64,000 nt of DNA, from positions 74,986,041-75,050,040 of the forward strand of contig CM077598.1 in NCBI GenBank assembly GCA_039654915.1. Direction: 5' to 3'. How positions within the stretch are numbered: the stretch's first letter is position 1; each line of letters starts with the position of its first letter. This stretch comes from Aquilaria yunnanensis. Its lineage: Eukaryota > Streptophyta > Magnoliopsida > Malvales > Thymelaeaceae. Shown in pieces: positions 56,278 to 64,000 of this stretch. A program made the position numbers and the translations under genes. The notes beneath the pieces were generated by a model that ran no database searches, was not told the origin of the DNA, and saw only the letters and a program-made list of their open reading frames with translations.

Positions 56278-57048
56278 GGTTGAGCGGAGGAGATATATTG
56301 TACAAGAAATATTCTAAGTACAGAATGGTCTGGAGAAGAATGGTCTTGAGAAAACTTTTCAAGTATACCAAATTGTCCAAGACAAAATTCCGCGAAGGTG
56401 CTCGCCACGAAAAAAGCAGATGTGACTTCCCGAAGTCCCTTGAGCCACTATGCTCGGGAAAAATGGGAAACAAGAATCTTGCAAAAGTACTCGGCATAAT
56501 CAGTGCAGAGAAAATTTTCCGAACACCCTTGAGCGAACATGCTCGGGAAAAAGGGAAAGCAAGAATCTCGCAAAAGTACACGCCAAAACAAAAGCAGAGG
56601 TAATTTCCGAACACCCTTGAGCGAGCGTGCTCGGGAAAAAGGGAATGAACAATCTCGTGAAAATTTTCCTAAGTCCCTTGAGCAAATATGCTCGGGACAA
56701 TAGGAAGACAGAAAAATTTGGCTGAAGGTTTTCCGAAGGCCCTTGAGCGAACATGTTCGGGTTAAAAGGAAACAAAAAGCCTGCAAAAGACTTAGCCAAA
56801 TTTTTACAAACTTTCCAGAAAGTCTCTTGAGCGAGCACGCTCGGGACAAAGGAAGGTAAAAAGTTTCTTTGGTTGCAGGTTTTCCGAAAGTCTCTTGAAG
56901 CAAACGTGTTCAGGACAGTGGAAATGAAGAAACTTGCAAGAAAGGACTTAGCCGAAAAGATTGTTCATTTAGAGCAAACGCTACCTTACAAAAGAAGTGT
57001 CCAAAGAAGGAGCACGAAGGAGAAAAATAAGAGGAGCCCTAAAACAAA
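56278..57048. repeat. T8 pol/aORF spacer: seven hairpin repeats
   Basis: Units near 56427, 56517, 56605, 56666, 56731, 56813 and 56881, spaced 60-90 bp. The core is TTCCGAA, about five bases, then TTGAGCGAACATGCTCGGG. GAGC pairs with GCTC and CCGA with TCGG, giving a two-step hairpin. Between them are purine-rich strings such as AAAGGGAAAG. pol ends at 56277 and the converging aORF at 57049. Confidence 0.85.
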
Positions 57049-59397
57049 CTAGGGAGAGCCGGGCGGACGAAGACCAGGAAGCTTCAGATGCTCGACCTTG
57101 GACCACTGCCACCGAGGTCCCTCAGGAATATTTAGGCCCTCCAGAAAAGAGAGGTCCAAATCTGGGAACCTCTGCAGCACCTGGTGCTGAGCGAGGCAGA
57201 AGCCGTCCTGAAAGGCGACCTTGGCCATGTCATCAGAAGTACGTTTTTGAATGCCAAGGACATTGAGCTCGTCCCTCAGCTCAGCAACCTCCTCTTCGAG
57301 CTCGCTTATCCCCAGCGTCTCTCCGGACTCCTTCTTCAGAGCCTCGACCTCGGCTTGAAGAGCATTGTTCTCGTCCGTCAACCTCGACGCAAGACTGTCG
57401 GAAACAGCCTTGTCCTTGACAAGATCTTCGTTGGCGGCGAGCAGCCCCTTTACTTGGTCGCCGAGGTCGGCAATCTTCCGGGAGGAGTCCTTTTCAAGTT
57501 CTTCTCTTTTCTTCGAGAACTCCTCCCGAACGGCAGCAAGTTGCTGAGAACAATCCGCTGTCAGCTGCTGGTTGCTGGCGATCACCTTCGCAAGCGAAGC
57601 CTTCGCTTCACTGAGTTCCCGCGAAGTCGCATCCTTGGAGGCAGCCTGTCTGGCCACCCGAACTCGGAGATAACCAGCGTACTCCAGCAGCTACGGCAAG
57701 GCAAAAGTCCAGGTTAGTACAAGTCTAAACACTTAGAAAATTGAGGAAAAAAGTGTAAAGACTATACCTGAGCAGCATGCTCGGTGACTTTTGCGGCGAG
57801 GGTATTATCCCCCGGGTGAGCCGCCGCAATGGACCGGAAGGAGGCGTCAGTGGTGATCCCCTTCCAAATCTCTTTTGTCATCTTCGGACAATCGTCGGAG
57901 AACAAATTCATATCCTCCGTGATTGTCCAAAACGGCTCCAAGGGGATCTTCCCCTCAGGGATTGTGGCATCGCGCAGGGCCCGTTTCCTCTCATGAATGG
58001 CCCTCCAGCCAGCAGTAAGAGGCTCCCCTGAAAGTGAGAAGGAAGTTAGGAGCAGAAGAAAAATTCGCGAAAGGAAAAGGAGCTGAACTTCGCCTAAAGG
58101 CATACCTGGAGGAACCTCGGAGACAGTGTCCTCGGGATCCTCTGGCCCCTCGGAAGAAAGACCCTTACCCTTCTGCCGGTACCGCTCCTCGGCGGTGGGT
58201 ACTTCTACCACTACAGTGTTTCTGGGGGCCTCGAGGTCGAGAGGAGGCACCTCGGCGGAAGTAGCGGGGACCTCGGCCGGTGGAATTTCAACAAGACCAG
58301 CGTCTTCGCCAGCTTCTTCTTCCAAAAGCTCTGGCTGAGAAGACTGGAGAGCCTTCCTAGCTCGCTTCGCCGAGGGTCCCGCCCCTGTCGTCTTCCTTCT
58401 TCGGGAAGCCACCTTCTTTGTCTGCTCCCCCTTCTCCACTTGGCCAGAAAAAAGGGCCTTGTAATAAGCGGCAGCCCCATCGCCCATCTTTGAAAAAGAG
58501 AAGAAATATCAGCGTAAGTCCGAGGAAAAAGTATAAAGGGATGGAAGATTACTCACTTTCGGCAAAAGTTTCGAAAGAAGTCTCCCCCTTAAGGAGCTTG
58601 ACCAGCCAGGAGTCCTTCCCGGCGATGGCGGGAGCGGGCATATTGAGGTCGGTCACGTGCTCCTTAACCACTTTCAGCTCCCGAAGGACTTCTTCGGTCA
58701 TCAACCTCCAGTTGATAGGAAAGGGGTAAAGAGCACGAGGAGAGACCTCGGGAGCCCAGTCAGCGACTGCCCGAATGCGGGCGTCGAAATCCGCGAACAC
58801 GGAAGCCAACGGTGGGGTCAGCAGCATCCTCGGATCAACGACGTCTGCGTTCAGCACTCCCTGAGCCCATCTGGTCGGGACACCAGACGAGTTCTTATCC
58901 ACCTTCAGGAAAAAGAACTTAGGCTGCCACCCCTGCCAGCTATCCTTCGTGTCGAAGGTGAAGGTGAATTTTTTGCTCCCGGATCCCCGAGGCAGCAGAA
59001 AATAGAAGCCACCCTTCGGGACCACATAGAGCTTGTAGTACTGCATGAAAATGATGAAGTGGGGCTCTATCCCGAACACGCCACACATGCAGAGGTAGGC
59101 GTTAAAATAGCAGTACGCGTTCGGGGGAAGCTGGTTCACAGCAATGCCATGGAATTGGCAGAACTCGCAAACCACCTTCGGGGGAGGATACCGAAGTCCG
59201 GCCTTCAGTTGGGCTCGGGAGACGGTAACCTCGTCGCCATGGTTTGAAAAAGCAAAATGGCTAGAACGAGGCAGTCTGGTCACAGCGTAAGACGGAAGAA
59301 AGAATTTTTTCTTCCACCTCTCTAGTTTTTCGGGGGTGGTACAGCAAGGATGGGCCAGAAGAGGTTTCCAGCTCTCGGGAACAGGCATCGCAGACAT
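57049..59397 (-). pseudogene. T8 aORF: antisense PF04195-like gene, altered acceptor
   Basis: Predicted exons on the minus strand: 59397-58557 (841 nt), 58489-58106 (384), 58027-57768 (260) and 57690-57049 (642). If all splice as in T3 they give 2127 nt, 708 codons, with no stop. In T3, T6 and T2 the intron 1 acceptor is CAG before AGATG or AGATA; here it is CAAAG, so the nearest AG would drop two bases and shift the frame. Exon 1: MPVPESWKPLLAHPCC, FHGIAVNQLPPNAYCYFNA, LPRGSGSKKFTFTF. Exon 2: YYKALFSGQ and a basic/acidic linker. Exon 3: RKRALRDATIPEGKIPLEPFW. Exon 4: coiled coil, FCLAQHQVL. The usual tail after HLKLP is shortened. Role unknown. Confidence 0.77.
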
Positions 59398-60220
59398 GAA
59401 AAAGAGTTTGAGATGGAAAAGAAAATAGTTTCCAGAAAAAACTCAGAAGACGAGGTTGGAAAAAACAACAGTTTTCCAGAAAAACTCAGAAAAACAGAGG
59501 AATCAAGTACTCTGGAAATCAAAACCCACCAAAAGATTTGCCTGAGGACGCCGTCGTGAAAGTTGGTAGGAAAAAGCTCTGATTAAAGAAGCTCCGCCAC
59601 AGAAAGCAAGATAAAATGCAAGAACAGAGGGCAAAGCAGAAAAAGAGCAGAAAAACAGTAAGTGGGACTTATGATGGAATGGGCTATTTATAGGCCAAAG
59701 GTGGGTAACCGAAAGAACATCATAAGTACCCATTGGAGGCGAACCGTCGCCGTAACTGCCCGCTGCACCCGAAAAGGCGCGCCCTCTGTAAATGACGCGC
59801 CTCTCCTCCAATGGCAAGAAGCCACGTGTCAACCGCTGCGCAGAAATGGGGGACGTGCCTCCCCAAACGTGCCTGGAAAACCGGGACACGCCTCCTGATT
59901 GGGACACGTCGTCTGACATCCCTGAGAAATGGAGACGCGCCGCTCAGTCTGACACGCTTGGCCATCAGACCTGCAAAAATAAAAAGCAGGCCACCTCGAG
60001 GACACCAAGAGACAGGCTATGGCTGAACAGCCCATGACTTTTGGGCAAGAGGTGTATCTTCGGTACAGGCTTTGCCTCGGAGACACCAAAGAATAGGCCA
60101 AGGCCGAACAGCCCAGACCCTCGGGCAAAAGGTGCGACCTCGGAACAGGTTATGCTTCCCAACAAGACTCCCAACGGCAACCTCGGAAAGAGATGCAAAC
60201 CGAAGTCTTTACTTCGGCTT
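59398..60220 (-). promoter_or_regulatory. T8 aORF promoter and upstream repeats
   Basis: On the minus strand a TATA box (TATAAATA, 59692-59685) lies 288 bp before the aORF ATG. GCGACGGTTCGCCTCC and GGTACTTATGAT lie just upstream (about 59755-59725), matching T6. CCACGTGTCA is near 59822. Two to three imperfect repeats (CTCGAGGACACCAAGAGACA and the like) fill 59990-60170. Confidence 0.55.
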
Positions 60221-60236
60221 TCCAGAGGGGGGCATG
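60221..60236 (+). other. T8 polypurine tract
   Basis: TCCAGAGGGGGGCATG ends exactly at the TG of the 3' LTR. T6 has CCAGAGGCGGGCATG at the same place. Confidence 0.8.
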
Positions 60237-61104
60237 TGATAGCCAAAGGCTGTCGCCTCAATCTGGCTGAATACCCTGCCACAACAACGGCCAGAAGAAC
60301 TGGCGCTTCCCGGGAATAGGTGGAATCATACACCTCGGGAGATAGCCTGAGAGCTCCGAGCCTCGGCACGCCAGTAAAACTTGAGGACTCCATTCGCCCC
60401 CCAAGGTTGTGAACAACGCGCCTTCGGAAAAGTGGCAGCAGACATTGCTGCCCGAATATGATATCCCCGAAGGCGGAACCCCCTGGAACTGGGAACCCCC
60501 GAACTGAGGGTAGGCTTCCCGAAGAGGCTCTGTCCGAACTAGAGGACGACCTCGCCCAGGGACCTCGGGAGTACGGCAGGCGCATTTAAGGAAGCATTTA
60601 AGGAAGCCTCTGACACGTCCCACCACAGACGTAAAAAGTCACCCTGACGCGCAGACGCCATCAGAATCATATCATGGCCCGTCTCAGCACAAGGCTCGAG
60701 GCCATCTAGTTACCAACTATCTGTCCCCTACGCCCAGACGTTCAGGAGCATCCGACCGCACACGTGTCATGATCTGAACGGGCTAGGTATTCCTATATAT
60801 ACAGGAAATAAATACTTGACAGGAGGTTGGCAGGCCGGATATACAGCTCCCACACCCTGAGAAAATACCAGGCGAGACTTTTCTGCCTTTCTCTTTGAGC
60901 TAGTGACTTTCTCCTTCTTCCGGCCACCACTGACTTGGGCGTCGGAGGCTCCCCCCCCCGGAAAAACACTCCGGGGGCCTCCTAACCCTGTTTACCAGCT
61001 TTTCAGGTACTCTCCTTGGGGCGATCCACCTTCCAGGCGTTCTTCCTCCTAGAAGTCTCCTCAACAGTCATCATGACTCACAACGATGAGGCCTTGGGCC
61101 ATCA
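60237..61104 (+). repeat. T8 3' LTR
   Basis: 868 bp, near-identical to 45254-46120, with one extra C in the leader stem near 60951. G-box at 60760-60767; ATG at 61073, 32 nt from the end. It is followed by the GGTTT target duplication and T7 gag. Confidence 0.95.
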
Positions 61105-61109
61105 GGTTT

Positions 61110-61849
61110 CCAAGCGTAGCACCTGAAAATCGCTCGCCATTGGTGCTTCCACTACCGTTCAGACGAATGGTGACTCTTCTCCGGTGAAGGTCTCAGATAA
61201 CCTTGACCAGACAGGCTTTTGGGTGATCTGCCTCTCTACTTTTTCTAACCTCTCTAGGATCTTCTCCATGAGGATGGTGGCGTTGGGCTCTTCTTGCTGC
61301 TTGGAGGCTTTTGGCAATGGAGAACGACGCCTCCTTTTCAGGGAGTAACTTCGGCGGCGGGGGGATTGTGATCTCTCTTCCGGTGAAGAACTCCGCCGGT
61401 GGGAAACCCTAGCCCCTTTGGACCCCATTTCTCCAGTACGTCGGCCTCTGGGAGGTATGTCCTCTGTTAAGGACTCGTCACGGAAAGTCCCCATTCCCTG
61501 AACTCCGGTGGGTGGACTTCAGGCTTCTTTCCCGATAGGGAGTTGGTGAAGAGGCCCTTCGACCCAAAGGTGGTTGTGATCACCTTTGGTCCAATTGTTG
61601 CGTCATTTAAGCCACAATTGAAAGCTGAAAATCATGTAGGAAGCTCATCGTGATCCTTAGAGGACGTTCGTCCTCAGGCGAAGAAGTCCCTATGGTGGGT
61701 TGTTCGGTCATCGGTTGATTCTCCGGAATAGATGGGGACTTCAGGAGTTCCTTATCCTTAAAACGCCAAGTCTCAACGGCGGTTACCTGAGGGTGAATTA
61801 CCATAGACGGCGCCAAATGATGCCCATTGGCATCTTCGTTGTACGACAT
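61110..61849 (-). pseudogene. T7 gag N-terminal part
   Basis: ATG at 61849 is 32 nt inside the T7 LTR, then GHHLAPSMVIHPQVTAVETWR over a mutated PBS (61798-61817), RPLRITMSFLHDFQ and, after breaks near 61500-61607, the Arg/Ser region SPRRRSYSLKRRRRSP and MEKILERLEKVERQI. It continues beyond T8 at 45253. Confidence 0.82.
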
Positions 61850-62654
61850 GGTAAGCCTGGGCGGGACATCAAGTATGGAGATACTGGTAGAAGAGACTTC
61901 CGTCATGAGATTGCCTGAAGCGCTCAAAAGAACAGGAGTTAGGAGGTCTTCGGAGTGTGTTTCCAATGGAGGAGCCTCCGACGCCCAACTCAGTATTTGC
62001 CAAGTGAAGAGTAGTGAATGGATCGTAAAGAGTAGAGTTCTCTTGAGCGTTCTGCCTCTGTCCTTACCAAGGTCATTTCCCCAAGTATTTATAGGATGAC
62101 ATTGAGAGAAGTCTGTTTGACACATCCCGCTTAGATCATGACACGTGTTCAGCCAGATGCAGTCTGTACCTTCGGGGATGGGGATCTCCAACTGGCCAAA
62201 GGCCGTTTTGGCCAGAAGTCAGGGTCGTGGGAGGCCTATGTGTCAGGGGCGTGTGCAAGGTCTCTGTGTCAGAGGCTCCTTAAGCATTTTTTTCATGTTC
62301 ACAAGACCCCTTCAGTGAAAGAGACCTCTTCGGGATATGAGAGCTTCTATCCGAGGTTGCTCTAGTCACTCAGAAGGCCCCTCGGAACAGAGGATCCCCT
62401 TCGGAGGATGTTTTCCCCTGCCGAGGATGGTGAGCCTACTCCTCCCAAAGTTGGTCAGGTCATCTTACCGATGGTGGTAGTGTACCATGTTCCCGAGGTC
62501 AGTCTCATTATTCCCCGAGGGTGATGGTGGATAACCGAGGTCAGGGGGTCAAGGACTACGAACCCTTTCGTCCCGAGGTTGGTGCTCGTATTCTCTGAGG
62601 CCGGTGCTTCATCACAGCTTGGGAGTTTGGAGGGTAATAACCCTTTGGCTATCA
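61818..62654 (-). repeat. T7 5' LTR
   Basis: 837 bp. On the minus strand it starts TGATAGCC at 62654 and ends at 61818 (plus-strand TGATGCCC). G-box at 62141-62148, minus-strand TATAAATAC near 62090; the leader block is decayed near 61940-61990. The right flank is GTAAT. Confidence 0.85.
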
Positions 62655-63331
62655 GTAATCAAAGTGCCAGGTCTAGTATAGGTACAATTGTGCTCAAGCA
62701 TCTATTTTGTGACTCCAGTAGTTGTCATGTTTTCAGAGTAGAGATAAGCCAACTGTTGGAAGCCTAGTCGGTGAGGATATTGGTTGAGCTAGTTGAGCCT
62801 AATGTTAGAGCAATTCACTAGACCCTAGTGCATTTAAAAGGAATGGCTTGTGATCTGCGAGATAGGTTAACGGCTAGTGGGTGTGTTAAGTGGATTTACC
62901 ACGAATGAGCCACCCAAGTGACTTTACATGGCTAACTACCCCGCGATAGTTAAGTGAAGTGGTAGTGAAATTGGTTTCCTACCACGAAAGAAAGTTGATG
63001 TGAAAAAAGCTATGAGTGCATCATTTTGACATCAGGACGATATAGTGTAGTCATAGTACAGTAGATAAGTATCAAAGGTGGAGATGGTTCTTTGTAACCA
63101 TAGTTAAGTGAGGAATGGTTGTTGTTGGGGTTTATGATACTGTTGGAAGCAGAGAGGCCTAGAAGGTGATGAAGGAGTTGAGTAACACTGGTGGCACATT
63201 GGAGCCAAGTGACGGAGGCCTAGGTATCTAGTTTGCTACATAGCAAAAGATGCCTAGGTTCGCCTTGGATTGGGTAGGACCTTGTAGCTCGGCTAATGAC
63301 CCTATAGGTGCTTCAGGCATAGAGTGACTAC
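62655..63331. other. Unrecognised spacer between T7 and T9
   Basis: No frame longer than about 60 codons and no domain, LTR edge or tandem repeat that I recognise. It may be old intergenic DNA or another decayed element. It is the only stretch of its size in the right third without an assignment. Confidence 0.4.
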
Positions 63332-64000
63332 TGATAGCCAAAGGCTGTCGCCTCAATCTGGCCGAATACCCTGCCACAACAACGGCCAGAAGAACTGGCG
63401 CTTCCCGGGAATAGGTGGAATCATGCACCTCGGGAGATAGCCTGAGAGCTCCGAGCCTCGGCACGCCAGTAAAACTTGAGGACTCCATTCGCCCCCCAAG
63501 GTTGTGAACAACGCGCCTTCGGAAAAGTGGCACCAGACATTGCTGCCCGAATATGATATCCCCGAAGGCGGAACCCCCTGGAACTGGGAACCCCCGAACT
63601 GAGGGTAGGCTTCCCGAAGAGGCTCTGTCCGAACTAGAGGACGACCTCGCCCAGGGACCTCGGGAGTACGGCAGGCGCATTTAAGGAAGCATTTAAGGAA
63701 GCCTCTGACACGTCCCACCACAGACGTAAAAAGTCGCCCTGACGCGCAGACGCCATCAGAATCATATCATGGCCCGTCTCAGCACAAGGCTCGAGGCCAT
63801 CTAGTTACCAACTATCTGTCCCCTACGCCCAGACGTTCAGGAGCATCCGACCGCACACGTGTCATGATCTGAACGGGCTAGGTATTCCTATATATACAGG
63901 AAATAAATACTTGACAGGAGGTTGGCAGGCCGGAGATACAGCTTCCATACTCTGAGAAGATACCAGGCGAGACTTTTCTGCCTTTCTCTTTGAGCTAGTG
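63332..64000 (+). repeat. T9: LTR of the T8 family (window-truncated)
   Basis: Starts TGATAGCC after ACTAC and matches the T8 LTRs almost base for base through the G-box (63855-63862) and TATA region, with a small cluster of changes near 63930-63960. Whether it begins a full element or is a solo LTR cannot be seen. Confidence 0.9.

Larger units (their letters stand above)
45254..61104 (+). mobile_element. T8: young Tat-type element, plus strand, inside T7, split by S1
   Basis: LTRs 45254-46120 (867 bp) and 60237-61104 (868 bp) differ at roughly ten sites by eye, so T8 is the youngest datable Tat copy here. The target duplication GGTTT is at 45249-45253 and 61105-61109. The PBS is 46121-46140 and the purine tract is 60221-60236. 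The full gag-pol and aORF are present. Damage: S1 in gag, a 5-nt RT deletion near 53527, a TAG in integrase at 55339-55341 and a weakened aORF splice acceptor. Confidence 0.95.
43875..62654 (-). mobile_element. T7: Tat-type element, minus strand, hosts T8
   Basis: Made of 43875-45253 (protease and gag core) and 61110-62654 (gag start, PBS, 5' LTR). The two parts join cleanly once T8 and one GGTTT copy are removed, because gag reads on across 45249-45253 and 61105-61109. The 3' half (RT, IN, aORF, 3' LTR) is missing beyond the AT boundary at 43874. Its LTR differs clearly from the T8 type. Confidence 0.85.

Noticed and set aside
56420..56920. Regularly spaced repeats resembling a CRISPR array
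   Set aside because: Repeats are imperfect, spacers are related A-rich strings, and the context is a plant retrotransposon.

Overview
This window is plant nuclear DNA made almost entirely of nested LTR retrotransposons. I see no host gene, rRNA, tRNA or CRISPR array. The evidence is Ty3/gypsy gag-PR-RT-RNase H-IN order, LTRs with TG...CA ends and 5-bp target duplications, a shared primer-binding site (TTTGGCGCCGTCTGTGGGAA), and proteins matching plant-specific families as I remember them (PF04195-like 'putative gypsy type transposon' and PF20167-like 'plant transposon protein'). It looks like a heterochromatic or intergenic block of an angiosperm, probably a eudicot; the species cannot be named from this.

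Most of the window is one clan, the Ty3/gypsy Tat group. Each member reads LTR, PBS, gag-pol, spacer with hairpin repeats, a long gene on the opposite strand (called aORF here), polypurine tract, LTR. I number the copies left to right. CP (1-719) is a copia-like LTR end. T1 is the oldest remnant (720-1157 and 18055-19024). T2 (1158-18054, minus strand, TSD CAACG) sits in T1, and T3 (8619-15097, plus, rearranged) sits in T2. T4 (19025-21189, plus, decayed) sits in T1, and T5 (21190-27380, plus) sits in T4. T6 (27381-38361, minus) truncates T5. AT (38362-43874) is the 3' half of an Athila-like element. T7 (43875-45253 and 61110-62654, minus) hosts T8 (45254-61104, plus, TSD GGTTT). T8 is in turn split inside gag by S1 (46842-51531, TSD CACAG), a 4.69-kb solo LTR of another family. 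T9 (63332 to the window end) is another LTR of the T8 family.

The most interesting system is the aORF. In four independent copies (T2, T3, T6, T8) I can place the same three introns in the same phases, with exon 3 exactly 260 nt each time. T3's copy splices to an uninterrupted frame of 728 codons although that element has lost gag and most of pol. Each aORF has a TATA box 228-288 bp upstream of its start and converges on pol across a spacer of hairpin-forming repeats. A second shared trait is that the gag start codon lies exactly 32 nt inside the LTR in six elements, so gag is read through the LTR end and the PBS. LTRs also share a G-box/TATA module and a GC-rich stem-loop in the predicted RNA leader.

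No copy has an intact gag-pol. T5 keeps one frame with eight stops, T6 has stops plus a gag deletion, and T8 has S1, a 5-nt RT deletion and one stop. Exon, LTR and TSD positions were worked out by eye and may be off by a base in places.
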